Assembly: GCF_022808595.1 (NCBI RefSeq)
Contig: NZ_JAKUCN010000003.1
Location: forward strand, 248,001 to 312,000
Length of the DNA: 64,000 nucleotides
Origin: Microvirga solisilvae
GTDB taxonomy: Bacteria > Pseudomonadota > Alphaproteobacteria > Rhizobiales > Beijerinckiaceae
Direction of reading: 5' to 3'
Below, piece after piece: positions 15,944 through 24,903 of this stretch. The position numbers and the translations under genes are program-made. The notes beneath the pieces are model-generated. The model worked only from the letters and a program-made list of their open reading frames with translations, did not search any database and was not told the DNA's origin. The first letter of the stretch is position 1, and every line of letters begins with the position of its first letter.

Positions 15944-18118
15944 ATGATGAAGCGACCCCTGGAGCTTTGGGGCGGTATCGAGTGCACCGTCGCGCGTGTT
16001 GGCGACGAGTACCGCGACCAAAGCCTGGAAACCGGGTACAGCGATCGTATCGAGGATCTCGACCGCATTGCTGAACTCGGTATCCGAACGCTGCGCCATC
16101 CGGTTCTTTGGGAGACGATCTCTCCCGAGGGTCCGGACCGCGCGGATTTCACGTGGCATGACGAGCGCATGGCTCATTTGCAGAAGCTGGGGATCCGCGC
16201 CATTGCGGGCCTTTGCCATCATGGCAGCGGCCCTCATTATACGCATATGCTCGATCCGGCCTGGCCGGAACTGTTGGCGCGTCACGCGGCCAATGTGGCA
16301 GAACGCTATCCGCATCTCGACCTCTACACGCCCGTCAATGAGCCTTTGACCACGGCCCGGTTCTCGGGGCTCTATGGCCATTGGTATCCGCATGGCACGA
16401 ATTACGAGTCCTTCCTCAAGATCCTCGTGAACGAGTGCAAGGGAACCGTTCTGTCTATGCGGGCGATCCGCAAGGTGCGTCCTGATGCGCAGCTTGTGCA
16501 GACGGACGACATGGGCAAGACCTTCTCGACGCCTCTGCTTTCCTATCAGGCCGAGCATGAGAACCAGCGGCGCTTCCTTGGGTTCGATCTTCTTTGCGGC
16601 ATGGTGAACCGGGATCATCCCTGGTGGCGGATCCTGCTCGACCATGGCGTCAGCGAGGCCGATCTCGAATTCCTGCTCGAAGGAGATGCCGCGCCGGATA
16701 TCATCGGCATCAATCATTATCTCACGAGCGAGCGCTATCTCGATGAGAACATGAAGCGCTACCCCGAGCATCATTGGGGCGGCAATGGACGTCATGCTTA
16801 CGCGGACGCGGAAGCCGTGCGCATGCCTCTGCCCGCAAAGGATCTGGGCCCTGGGGCGCGGCTGCGTGAAGTATGGGAGCGTTACAAGCGGCCTATCGCC
16901 GTGACGGAAGCCCATCACGGCAGTTCGCGTGACGATCAGCTACGCTGGCTTGTCGAGGTGTGGAATGACGTCAACACCTTGCGGGATGAAGGCGCCGACA
17001 TTCGCGCCGTGACCATATGGTCGCTGTTCGGCGCAGTGGACTGGAACTCGCTGCTGACCCGGCGCAATAATTTCTATGAGGCCGGCCCCTTCGACGTGCG
17101 GGCACCTGAGCCCCGCCGCACGGCGCTTGCTCATGCAGCCGAGGCCTTGGCCAAAACCGGCACTTACGATCATCCTGTTCTCGACCGGGCCGGGTGGTGG
17201 AAGCGCGACATCCGCTTCTACAAGCGTCCGTCGAAGCAGTCGCGCTCCTGCTGGCTTGCGGACGAGCCTCGCCAGATTCTGATCACCGGCGCTACTGGAA
17301 CGCTAGGGAGGGCTTACTCACGCCTCGCGGAGTTTCGCGGCCTCAACCATGTTCTGCTTTCGCGCCAGGATATGGACATCGCGGATGCGCGAAGCGTGAA
17401 GGAAGCCCTGCGCTGCCACCGGCCTTGGGCAGTCATCAATGCTGCAGGTTATGTGCGGGTATCGGAAGCGGAGAATGACGCTGAGAGGTGCTTGCGCGAG
17501 AATGCTGCAGGCGCCGAGATACTTGCCAAAGCGTGTGCAGATCGAGGCATCCCGCTTGTCACATTCTCCTCCGATCTTGTCTTCGACGGTACTCTCGATA
17601 GGCCGTACGTGGAAAGCGACGAGGTCAATCCTACAACGGTCTATGGCGAGAGCAAGGCTGAGGCCGAACGGCGCGTTCTGGCGGCACACGACAAGGCTCT
17701 TATTCTTCGCACAAGCGCCTTCTTCGGTCCGTGGGATCGCTACAACTTCGTCTGGTCGATCCTCAACACCCTGAGCAAGGGGGAGGGTGTTGCGGCAAGC
17801 GTCGATATCGTGTCGCCTACTTACGTGCCCGATCTCGTCAACACGTCGCTCGATCTTCTGATCGATGGTGGAACAGGCATCTGGCATATGGCCAATCTCG
17901 GCGAGATTTCCTGGCGCGATCTCGCGGCGCAGGCCGCCGAACGGGCTGGTTTCGATCCAAGCCTCGTGACGGAGGCTGGCGACCTGCCGGTGCTCAACAC
18001 CGCCTTGTCCACCGAGCGCGGCATCCTCATGCCTCGCCTGGAAAGCGCGCTCGACAGGTTCTTCTTCGACAGCGAGATGGAATGGTCCGAGAAGAAGCTC
18101 AATGTGGCGGCCGAGTAA
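15944..18118 (+). CDS. fusion: GH1-like glycoside hydrolase domain + RmlD-like NAD(P)-dependent sugar-nucleotide reductase
   Basis: 724 residues. Residues 1-415 form a clan GH-A barrel of family 1 type, with acid/base E133 in T-P-V-N-E-P and nucleophile E322 in A-V-T-E-A-H-H-G. Residues 444-724 are an extended SDR resembling dTDP-4-dehydrorhamnose reductase: I-T-G-A-T-G-T-L-G at 447-455, F-S-S-D-L-V-F-D-G near 541-549, and the catalytic Y567-G-E-S-K571. A glycosidase fused to a sugar-nucleotide reductase is unusual; together they could edit or remodel a glycan. It sits 71 bases after glf and is convergent with the GH2 gene. Start choice: GGAG precedes two adjacent ATG codons. Confidence 0.88.
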   Translation: MMKRPLELWGGIECTVARVGDEYRDQSLETGYSDRIEDLDRIAELGIRTLRHPVLWETISPEGPDRADFTWHDERMAHLQKLGIRAIAGLCHHGSGPHYTHMLDPAWPELLARHAANVAERYPHLDLYTPVNEPLTTARFSGLYGHWYPHGTNYESFLKILVNECKGTVLSMRAIRKVRPDAQLVQTDDMGKTFSTPLLSYQAEHENQRRFLGFDLLCGMVNRDHPWWRILLDHGVSEADLEFLLEGDAAPDIIGINHYLTSERYLDENMKRYPEHHWGGNGRHAYADAEAVRMPLPAKDLGPGARLREVWERYKRPIAVTEAHHGSSRDDQLRWLVEVWNDVNTLRDEGADIRAVTIWSLFGAVDWNSLLTRRNNFYEAGPFDVRAPEPRRTALAHAAEALAKTGTYDHPVLDRAGWWKRDIRFYKRPSKQSRSCWLADEPRQILITGATGTLGRAYSRLAEFRGLNHVLLSRQDMDIADARSVKEALRCHRPWAVINAAGYVRVSEAENDAERCLRENAAGAEILAKACADRGIPLVTFSSDLVFDGTLDRPYVESDEVNPTTVYGESKAEAERRVLAAHDKALILRTSAFFGPWDRYNFVWSILNTLSKGEGVAASVDIVSPTYVPDLVNTSLDLLIDGGTGIWHMANLGEISWRDLAAQAAERAGFDPSLVTEAGDLPVLNTALSTERGILMPRLESALDRFFFDSEMEWSEKKLNVAAE

Positions 18119-18140
18119 AAGTCATAACTGGTCCAAATAA

Positions 18141-18168
18141 AAACGGCGCGGATTTCTCCGCGCCGTTT
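18141..18168. terminator. bidirectional terminator between the fusion gene and the GH2 gene
   Basis: A perfect 11-base stem AAACGGCGCGG/CCGCGCCGTTT with a 6-base loop is flanked by A-rich and T-rich runs on both sides. It lies between two convergent stop codons (18118 and 18192) and can terminate both transcripts. Confidence 0.85.
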
Positions 18169-18191
18169 CTTTTTCCACTGGGATCACTCAA

Positions 18192-20942
18192 TCAGGCCGC
18201 AGCCTCCGCCGCACGCACGGCCTCTTCAAGTCGCGCCGCACGGGACTCGACGGCGAGTTCCACGAGGGCATCGGTCAGGATGGTCGCTGTCGGATCCGCA
18301 AGCGGCGCATCGCGCATCAAACGCAGAGTCGAGGCAACCAGACGACCGCGTCCATAAGAACGCTCGACACCCAGTGCCACCGGCTTGTGAATCCAGCCCA
18401 CCACGAGGCCTGCGAAGACGCGGGCCTGGAAGTCGAGCAGGTTACAGCCGGAGATCACGAAATCAGGCAGGACGCGGTCCATGGTCTCGTCGAGCAGCGG
18501 ACCGGACGGGAAGCGGGCGAAATGACCCGAGCGGCGCAGCCAACCGAAGGACGAAGCCCAGTCGCCCGACCAGAGAGTGCCGTGACGCGACTGCACCTTC
18601 ACCGCCTGCCAGTGCGGGAAGAACGGATAGAGGCTCATGTCCTCTTCCGGCAGCAGCAGGAGCTTGGCGCCGGCACGTACATGGTCGGCAATCGCCTTGT
18701 TGTGGGTGCGGGCGACGACGAGAGTCGATTCCTCGAAAGCCCGCGCCATGGTGTAGCCCAAGGCGCGGAAATGCTCGCGGATATCCTCGTCGGGCGACCA
18801 TACCAGTTCTCGCACATGCGCAGGCTTTCCACGCTTCGGATGAATGGCGATGTCGTGGTGGTTTTGCGCGATGATCTTGCCGTCGGACGACCGCAGCACC
18901 AGACCGATGCGGCGCAAGGACGGCTCGTCCATTTCAGGGATCGTCATCTCGATGTGTCCCAAATCGAGCATGTCCGGCGCCTCGAGACGCGGCAGGTCGA
19001 TCACTTTCGTATCGTTGACGAGATTGATCTCGAGCTTGCAGTCTTCCAGCACGGGCCCGGCTCCGTGCGAGACGGAAAGCCCAAGCGACATCGTCTCGCC
19101 CGCCCAATAGGAGGCGCGCTCCCATTGCGGCACGATCACCGTGTCTGTGTTAATGATGTGGAACAGCTCATGGAACACGCGCGTGTTGCGGCGCATGTCG
19201 AGGAGACCGTTCGACTCCCAGTGGCAATCGTGCAGTTCGGTAATCACGTAGCCCGCGAGATTGGGTTTCCGGCGCATGGCCTCAATCTCGTATTTGAGCG
19301 CACGGAACTGCTGCCATTGAGCCGCGATCACGAAGCGGCGCAGATCGCCGAACACGCGGTCCAGGCTCCAGTCCGAGAAGCGGTTCTCGACGCCGTGGGC
19401 GTACATCACGCCCTCGCCCCAATCGTGTCCGGTCTCGAACCACCAAGGCTCTTCGCCATTGGCGTCGCGCAGGTCCTTCGGATAGGGCAGACCCCAATTG
19501 CCGAACTCGGAACACATCAGCGGCTCGCGGCCGGTGATCACCGCATCGCCATGCGGCGAATAGAGCCACGAGGCGCGGTTCGAGAGTTCGTCCACGAACT
19601 GGTCCCACTGCGCCCGGTGATCGGGGTAGGCGGCGTAGAAGTGATAATCCGCGATGTCCGATTCCACGTGGAAGCTCGGAGCAAGCGGCGAGTTGTCGAC
19701 GACGAGGCGCGTCGGATCGTAGGCCTTCAGCCACGCGAAGGTGCGCTTGAGCCAGTCGCGGTGATCCGCGTCGTTAACGAGGTCGACGCCCCAGTTCTCG
19801 TTGATGATCGTCCAGATGATAATGGAAGGATGGTTGCCGTCGCGGTCGACGATGCCCTTGAGGAGCTTTTCCTTGCGCCCGCGCGAACGGTCGGTGGCCA
19901 TGCCGCCGTTCGGCAGCTCCGTCCAGATCAGCAGGCCCATCCGGTCCGCCACTTCATAGTAGCGCGGGTCGGCAGCCTTGATGTGGCAGCGCAGACAGTT
20001 GAGGCCAAGCTCCTTCGCCTTGCGGAACTGATCCTCCAGGAACTCTACCGAAGGCACGGTGCAGATCGTGTCCGGGTAGTAATCCTGATCGAGGGCGGAG
20101 CGCAGATAGAGCGGCTCGCCGTTGAGATAGAACTTGCCGTTGCGGGTCTCGATGCTGCGGAAGCCGAAATTGTCGGCGATCTCGTCCTTCACTTCGCCGT
20201 CGCGGATAAGCTGCAGGCGCACGCGATAGAGATTGGGATGATCGGGCGACCAAGGCTGCACATCGGCAATCGTCAGCTCGAACGGCATGCTCGTGACGCC
20301 GACCTGTGTCTCGTGCATCTCTTCGACCACGACCTGGCCCGATGGGTCCGTGACCTCGATGCGGATCTGTGTGGCCTCGGTCAGCGGACGCGCGAAGAAC
20401 ACGCCCGACGTCACGCGCCCCGTCGCGAGATTGGGCACAAGTCGCACGCGGTTCATGTGATCGGAAATGCGGCGTTCGAAATAGACCGATTGCCAGATTC
20501 CGGAAAGCGGACCGTACCAGCTCTGCTTGCCGAAGGGGATTTCGGCGAAAGGAGAATCGGGGAATTCCGCCGGGTTGTCGGTGGGCGAGTCGACGCGCAC
20601 CTTGATCTCGTTTGGGCCCGCCTTGAGGTAGGGTGTCACGTCGAAGGAGAAGGGCAGGAAGCCGCCTTCATTGTGGCCCACGGCTTCGCCGTTGATGAAG
20701 ACTTTGGTGTTGTGGAAGACGGCGCCGAAACGAATCCAGATGCTGTCGTGCAGCCACGCTTCGTCGATTTCAACTGTCTTGCGATAAATACCGATTCCCG
20801 CCCGCATGCGCAGATCCGGGAACTGGGCCTGCCAGGGACTTGGCACCATAATCTGGCGAACTTCAGCCGGGCCTGACAGACGGTCATCAGCCACGTGCAA
20901 AAATTCCCAAGCCCCATCCAGACTGATGCGATTGTCCTGCAT
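18192..20942 (-). CDS. glycoside hydrolase family 2 protein (beta-galactosidase/glucuronidase-like)
   Basis: 916 residues without an obvious signal peptide, preceded by AAGGAG. Residues 1-155 are the GH2 sugar-binding jelly roll (F-H-N-T-K-V-F-I-N-G-E-A-V-G-H-N-E-G-G-F), followed by the immunoglobulin-like domain. The TIM barrel has acid/base E382 in I-W-T-I-I-N-E-N-W-G and nucleophile E479 in L-M-C-S-E-F-G-N-W-G. A long C-terminal extension (about 600-916) includes a glutamine-amidotransferase-like beta-galactosidase trimerisation type segment. The substrate is unknown. It is convergent with the Galf operon, which suggests action on the same or a related glycan. Confidence 0.88.
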   Translation of the reverse strand: MQDNRISLDGAWEFLHVADDRLSGPAEVRQIMVPSPWQAQFPDLRMRAGIGIYRKTVEIDEAWLHDSIWIRFGAVFHNTKVFINGEAVGHNEGGFLPFSFDVTPYLKAGPNEIKVRVDSPTDNPAEFPDSPFAEIPFGKQSWYGPLSGIWQSVYFERRISDHMNRVRLVPNLATGRVTSGVFFARPLTEATQIRIEVTDPSGQVVVEEMHETQVGVTSMPFELTIADVQPWSPDHPNLYRVRLQLIRDGEVKDEIADNFGFRSIETRNGKFYLNGEPLYLRSALDQDYYPDTICTVPSVEFLEDQFRKAKELGLNCLRCHIKAADPRYYEVADRMGLLIWTELPNGGMATDRSRGRKEKLLKGIVDRDGNHPSIIIWTIINENWGVDLVNDADHRDWLKRTFAWLKAYDPTRLVVDNSPLAPSFHVESDIADYHFYAAYPDHRAQWDQFVDELSNRASWLYSPHGDAVITGREPLMCSEFGNWGLPYPKDLRDANGEEPWWFETGHDWGEGVMYAHGVENRFSDWSLDRVFGDLRRFVIAAQWQQFRALKYEIEAMRRKPNLAGYVITELHDCHWESNGLLDMRRNTRVFHELFHIINTDTVIVPQWERASYWAGETMSLGLSVSHGAGPVLEDCKLEINLVNDTKVIDLPRLEAPDMLDLGHIEMTIPEMDEPSLRRIGLVLRSSDGKIIAQNHHDIAIHPKRGKPAHVRELVWSPDEDIREHFRALGYTMARAFEESTLVVARTHNKAIADHVRAGAKLLLLPEEDMSLYPFFPHWQAVKVQSRHGTLWSGDWASSFGWLRRSGHFARFPSGPLLDETMDRVLPDFVISGCNLLDFQARVFAGLVVGWIHKPVALGVERSYGRGRLVASTLRLMRDAPLADPTATILTDALVELAVESRAARLEEAVRAAEAAA

Positions 20943-21293
20943 GTTTTCTCCTTGAATCAGAGATTACCCAAGGGCGCTCAAGACGGCGAAAGAATGGCTT
21001 CTGACCGGGAGACGAAGAACCGTGCCGGGGGTGCGACAATCGATGCTTTCTAAACCTGCCCGAACCATCGGCCCTCGTCCCTGATACTGTTACTGGCCCG
21101 TCACGAACAACGGCGGAGCGCGGCATTGGATCCAGAGGGAGAAGTGCAATTGGGAAAGGAGGCTGTTGCAAAGCTTGGCAGGCGAACGTGGCAAGAAACT
21201 TGGCAGGAACCGTGCCTCGCATCCGGCGTTGCCATCACGACACCGAGCCTTGCTGCTCGCCCGACGTTTCACGCTTTGCCAAAGAGGCTTCCG
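20943..21293. other. intergenic region upstream of GH2 and of the 96-aa membrane protein
   Basis: A 351-base divergent promoter region. Its main feature is the perfect GGAAC-N16-CGTT element at 21206-21230 reading right. No reading frame with a ribosome site was seen. Weak in-frame openings upstream of 21294 contain no plausible start. Confidence 0.5.
21206..21230 (+). promoter_or_regulatory. EcfG-type general-stress promoter (perfect GGAAC-N16-CGTT)
   Basis: GGAAC at 21206-21210 and CGTT at 21227-21230 with exactly 16 bases between, oriented toward the 96-residue membrane protein gene whose ATG is 63 bases downstream. Confidence 0.65.
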
Positions 21294-21584
21294 ATGGCTC
21301 AACAAATTCCAGACGATCGAACCCGGCAGGGTCCTTCCGGACGTCCTATCCTGGGTGTTCTCATCGGCTCGCTTCTGCTGCTTGCGGTTGCGGTCGGGGG
21401 CTATATGATCTGGGTCGGCTCACAATCGCCGGACGATCCCGGCACCGATGCCGCCCGTTCGGCCACGACAGGCTCGACCACGGGCTCGTCCAACGCCAAT
21501 CCCACCAACCGGATTACGCCTGCAAATCCGGCCTATCCGGCACCCGATGCGCAGCCGTCGGCCAATCAGCCGCCGAGCCGGTAA
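21294..21584 (+). CDS. small single-pass membrane protein with Ser/Thr/Asn/Pro-rich tail (96 aa)
   Basis: Starts at an ATG with AGAGG six bases upstream; earlier in-frame codons lie inside the promoter. After a short charged N-terminus (D-D-R-T-R-Q-G), one hydrophobic helix (about residues 17-40, V-L-I-G-S-L-L-L-L-A-V-A-V-G-G-Y) anchors the protein. The rest is a low-complexity tail rich in T, S, N, P and A that is probably extracytoplasmic. No domain is recognised. It has its own exact EcfG-type promoter and a strong terminator, so it is a monocistronic, probably stress-induced gene. Confidence 0.75.
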   Translation: MAQQIPDDRTRQGPSGRPILGVLIGSLLLLAVAVGGYMIWVGSQSPDDPGTDAARSATTGSTTGSSNANPTNRITPANPAYPAPDAQPSANQPPSR

Positions 21585-21603
21585 GAGATTAAATTCTTCG
21601 AAA

Positions 21604-21633
21604 AAGCCTGGATGGCGCTCTCCATCCAGGCTT
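21604..21633 (+). terminator. intrinsic terminator after the 96-aa gene
   Basis: A perfect 12-base stem AAGCCTGGATGG/CCATCCAGGCTT with a 6-base loop is followed by a run of T residues, 20 bases after the stop codon. Confidence 0.9.
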
Positions 21634-21728
21634 TTTTGTTGCGCTTCGACCCTGCGGCGGCGAGTTTTCGCCTTATTGATTCGCAAGAAAACCGGCCCGC
21701 AAGGGAATGCGACAAGGGCAGAACTTAA

Positions 21729-24296
21729 ATGACAGGGATTGGACTGAAGCGGCTCGTCTCCGCCGTGATCGTCGCGTGTGGCTTGGCCTCCGGAGGCTTC
21801 GCGCTCGCCCAGCAGGCACAGACGCCGCCCCGGGCTCAGCCTCAGACGCAGGCTCCTACGCCTCAAGCCCCTGCGCCCCAGGCGCCGGCCACCCCTCCCG
21901 CTGCCGCTCCAGAGGCTCCTGCCGCCAATGTGTCGGCTGAGACGAAAGCGGCGCGGGCCAAGCTCGACGGCTTCAAGGCCGATCTCGACCAGAAAGAGCT
22001 GGCGCTTCAAGGGCGCGCGCATTCCGATGTAGAGCTGCAGAACCTGCGCCAGCAGCTCGAACCCATCATCGGCGATATCCGTACGGTGATCGACGAGCAG
22101 ACACCTCGTCTTGAAGCGAGCCGGCAGCGACTCTCTCAGCTCGGGCCGAAGCCCGCCAGCGGCCAGCCCGAGGAAAGCGCCGATGTGGCGCGCGACCGCG
22201 CCGACCGTGAGGCTGCCGTTGCCGAACTCGACGAGACGCAGCGCCTCGGACGCGCGCTTCTTGTCCAGGCCGAGCAACTGAGCGCGCAGATCGGCGATCT
22301 GCGCCGCGCCGGTTTCGTGCGCGCGCATTTCGAGCAGAGCGACGGCATTCTGAGCCCAAGCCTCTGGGTGGATGTGCTTCAGGCGATTCCGCGCGAGTTG
22401 AGAGCGCAGCGGATTGTGTTGAGCGACGCCTTCGATCAGATCCAGCGCAGGGCGACGATCGGTGTTCTTCTGCTTCTCGGGCTGGCCATTGGTGTGGCGG
22501 TTGCGCTTTACATCGGCCGCCGCCGGATCGCGCCGCGATTGGTGCGGCGTGACCCCGCGATCACGGATCCGGCGCGGCGCAGCCGATTGCTGGCCGCTGT
22601 CGGCGTTCTCGCGCTCGGCGCGGCGCCTGCCATTGCCGGCAGCTGGATCGTCTGGGTCGCTTTCGATTCCGCCGATCTCGTATCGCCACGTCTCGAAGAA
22701 GTGGTACGGTCGCTCCTCGGGGGACTTGCCTTCATCGCCTTCGTGCGTGCGCTGATCGATGCCATTCTTGCGCCGGATCACACGTCCTGGCGTCTGATTC
22801 CGGTCCGCGATGCCTCTGCCGCGCGCATCATGCGCTTCTCGGTAACGCTCGCCACCATCATGGTGATCGGCAAGGTGATCGAAGCCTTCAACAAGGCTGT
22901 CGCGGCTGTCCTGCCGATCACGGTGATCACGCGTGCGTTCTTCGCGCTGGTGATGGCCCTCCTCTTCGCGGAGCTGCTGCGCCGTTTCGCGACGCGTGAG
23001 AACCAGGAGGAGGCCTGCCTCGGTCCTTACATGGCGCAGGATGTGGATATCGGCGGCCCGTTGAGAAGCCTCGGCTGGTTCGTGGTGGCCGTCGTCATCG
23101 GCAGCGTGCTGAGCGGCTACACGGCTCTTGCTTCCTTCGTACTGGAACAGGCGGTGTCGATTTCCACCATCATCGCCATGCTGATCCTCTGCATTGCGCT
23201 CGCCGACGAATTCATCGCCGGGTCGCTGCGCGGCCAGAGCCGGATCGCCACGACGCTTCAGGCCAATACCGGTATCCGCCGCCGCTCCCTGGAGCAGATC
23301 GGCGTTCTGACAAGCGGTGTTGCGAGGCTTGTTCTCATCATCATCGCCATTCTTCTGGTTCTCCTGCCCTGGGGCATCGAATCGGCGGATGTCACGAGCT
23401 CCCTGCGCGCGCTGTTCTTCGGCTTCAGCGTCGGCGACGTCACGATCTCACTCTCCTCGATCCTGATCGCGGCTTTGCTCTTTGCGGGCGGCTTCACCAT
23501 CACGCGCGTCGTGCAGCGTTGGCTCGACAACACTTTCCTGCCGGCGACCGATCTCGATGCGGGTCTGCGCAACTCGATCCGCACGGCAGCGGGCTATGTG
23601 GGCATCATCGCGACAGGCATGGTGTCCTTCACTTATCTGGGCTTGAGCCTCGAGCGCCTGACCATCGTGGCTGGCGCCCTGTCGGTGGGTATCGGTTTCG
23701 GCCTCCAATCCATCGTCAACAACTTCATCTCGGGCCTCATCTTGCTCTGGGAGCGCCCGATCCGCGTGGGCGACCTCGTGGTGGTCGGCGATGCCGAGGG
23801 TTATGTACGTCGAATCAACGTCCGCTCCACGGAGATTCAGACCGGGGATCGCGCGACTCTGATCGTGCCGAATTCGAACCTGATCTCCGGCGTGGTACGC
23901 AACCGCGTGCGCAATGACCGTGTCGGGCGCGTTCTTGTTTCGATTCCCGTGCCACGTGCGACCGACCCCGACCTGGTGGCGGACATCATGCGTCAGGCGG
24001 CGCTGGCGCACCGCGAGGTCATGAGCGAGCCCAATCCGCGCGTCATCTTCAAGAAGGTGACGGAAAACACGATCGATTTCGATCTCGTCTGCTTCGTTGA
24101 TGACATCGATGCGGCGGGCCGAGTGTCGAGCGACATCTATTTCGATATTTTCAGAGGCCTCCGCAAAGCCGGTATCGGCGTCCCGGCGCCGGCAAGTGCG
24201 CCTGAGCCTGAGGAAGAAGGACCCAAGGCAGACGAATCCAAGGAGGGAGATGAGGATGAAACCTTAACCCTTCTCAAGGATAAATCTCCGGCATGA
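21729..24296 (+). CDS. MscS-type mechanosensitive channel with DUF3772 periplasmic domain
   Basis: 855 residues. A signal peptide (about 1-27) is followed by a Pro/Ala/Gln-rich linker and a helical periplasmic region (about 75-190) of DUF3772 type. Roughly ten membrane helices follow. The MscS core is near residues 630-730: the pore helix is G-A-L-S-V-G-I-G-F-G-L-Q-S-I-V-N-N-F, followed by E-R-P-I-R-V-G-D. The C-terminal tail is Glu/Asp/Lys rich. MscK/DUF3772 proteins release solutes on hypo-osmotic shock. The stop overlaps the start of a CAP-domain lipoprotein gene by 4 bases, so the pair is coupled. Confidence 0.9.
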   Translation: MTGIGLKRLVSAVIVACGLASGGFALAQQAQTPPRAQPQTQAPTPQAPAPQAPATPPAAAPEAPAANVSAETKAARAKLDGFKADLDQKELALQGRAHSDVELQNLRQQLEPIIGDIRTVIDEQTPRLEASRQRLSQLGPKPASGQPEESADVARDRADREAAVAELDETQRLGRALLVQAEQLSAQIGDLRRAGFVRAHFEQSDGILSPSLWVDVLQAIPRELRAQRIVLSDAFDQIQRRATIGVLLLLGLAIGVAVALYIGRRRIAPRLVRRDPAITDPARRSRLLAAVGVLALGAAPAIAGSWIVWVAFDSADLVSPRLEEVVRSLLGGLAFIAFVRALIDAILAPDHTSWRLIPVRDASAARIMRFSVTLATIMVIGKVIEAFNKAVAAVLPITVITRAFFALVMALLFAELLRRFATRENQEEACLGPYMAQDVDIGGPLRSLGWFVVAVVIGSVLSGYTALASFVLEQAVSISTIIAMLILCIALADEFIAGSLRGQSRIATTLQANTGIRRRSLEQIGVLTSGVARLVLIIIAILLVLLPWGIESADVTSSLRALFFGFSVGDVTISLSSILIAALLFAGGFTITRVVQRWLDNTFLPATDLDAGLRNSIRTAAGYVGIIATGMVSFTYLGLSLERLTIVAGALSVGIGFGLQSIVNNFISGLILLWERPIRVGDLVVVGDAEGYVRRINVRSTEIQTGDRATLIVPNSNLISGVVRNRVRNDRVGRVLVSIPVPRATDPDLVADIMRQAALAHREVMSEPNPRVIFKKVTENTIDFDLVCFVDDIDAAGRVSSDIYFDIFRGLRKAGIGVPAPASAPEPEEEGPKADESKEGDEDETLTLLKDKSPA

Positions 24297-24787
24297 AAAG
24301 CCTTCTCTGTTCAACCTTGGCTGCGCTCGCGCTGGCGGGATGCCAGTCCGGGCCGCAAAACCGTTCGCAGATGCCGAGCTTCTACGCATCCATGGCCAAT
24401 TCCGGCGCCGTGGTGGATGCAGCCATGGCCCGCGACATGATCGGCGCCTATCGCCGCAACAATGGTCTGGGTCCCCTAGTCCTCGATCCCGGCCTGCAGG
24501 AGGCTGCGCAGGCGGAGGCGGACGCCATGGCGTCCGCAGACAAGCCAAGCTCCGCAGAGGCCTTCAAGAGCCGCTTGGCCTCCTCCGGCGCCGTGGCGCC
24601 CGCGGCCAATCTGTCGGCCGGCTATCACACCCTGGCGGAAGCCTTCTCCGGATGGCGGGAGAGCCCGCAGCACAACCGGGTCCTTCTCGACCCCCGTGCT
24701 ACGCGGATCGGCATCGCGACGGCTTATACGCCCAACTCCAAATACAAGGTCTATTGGGCGCTGGTCGTCGCAGCCGATAACCGCTGA
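24293..24787 (+). CDS. CAP/SCP-domain lipoprotein
   Basis: 164 residues. The signal ends in the lipobox A-L-A-G-C, so the mature protein is a lipoprotein. The body is a bacterial CAP (SCP-like) domain: M-I-G-A-Y-R-R-N-N-G-L-G-P-L, then L-Q-E-A-A-Q-A-E-A-D-A-M-A and W-R-E-S-P-Q-H-N-R-V-L-L-D-P near residue 120, a family signature with the conserved His. The biochemical role of bacterial CAP lipoproteins is not settled. It is translationally coupled to the MscS-type channel, suggesting an envelope role. Confidence 0.88.
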   Translation: MKSLLCSTLAALALAGCQSGPQNRSQMPSFYASMANSGAVVDAAMARDMIGAYRRNNGLGPLVLDPGLQEAAQAEADAMASADKPSSAEAFKSRLASSGAVAPAANLSAGYHTLAEAFSGWRESPQHNRVLLDPRATRIGIATAYTPNSKYKVYWALVVAADNR

Positions 24788-24830
24788 CGCTGAAAGCTTG
24801 GCCTTTTCGGCATAGCTTGAACCTTGGCCT

Positions 24831-24855
24831 GGAACCGAAACGGAAGCGTAGCGCT
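24831..24855 (+). promoter_or_regulatory. candidate EcfG-type promoter of the SbmA-like ABC gene
   Basis: GGAAC, 16 bases, CGCT in sense orientation, one mismatch from GGAAC-N16-CGTT. It lies 48 bases before the ATG of the ABC gene and downstream of the CAP gene stop. Confidence 0.35.
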
Positions 24856-24903
24856 TTAGCCTTAGCGTCAGAATCGGCGCGGAAGGTGCGTTTCTAGAAG
24901 GCC

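Noticed and set aside
18387-20876. Long plus-strand open frame (829 codons) opposite the GH2 gene
   Set aside because: The GH2 frame has signature catalytic motifs; the antisense frame shows repeated R/H/V-rich shadow composition and no ribosome site.
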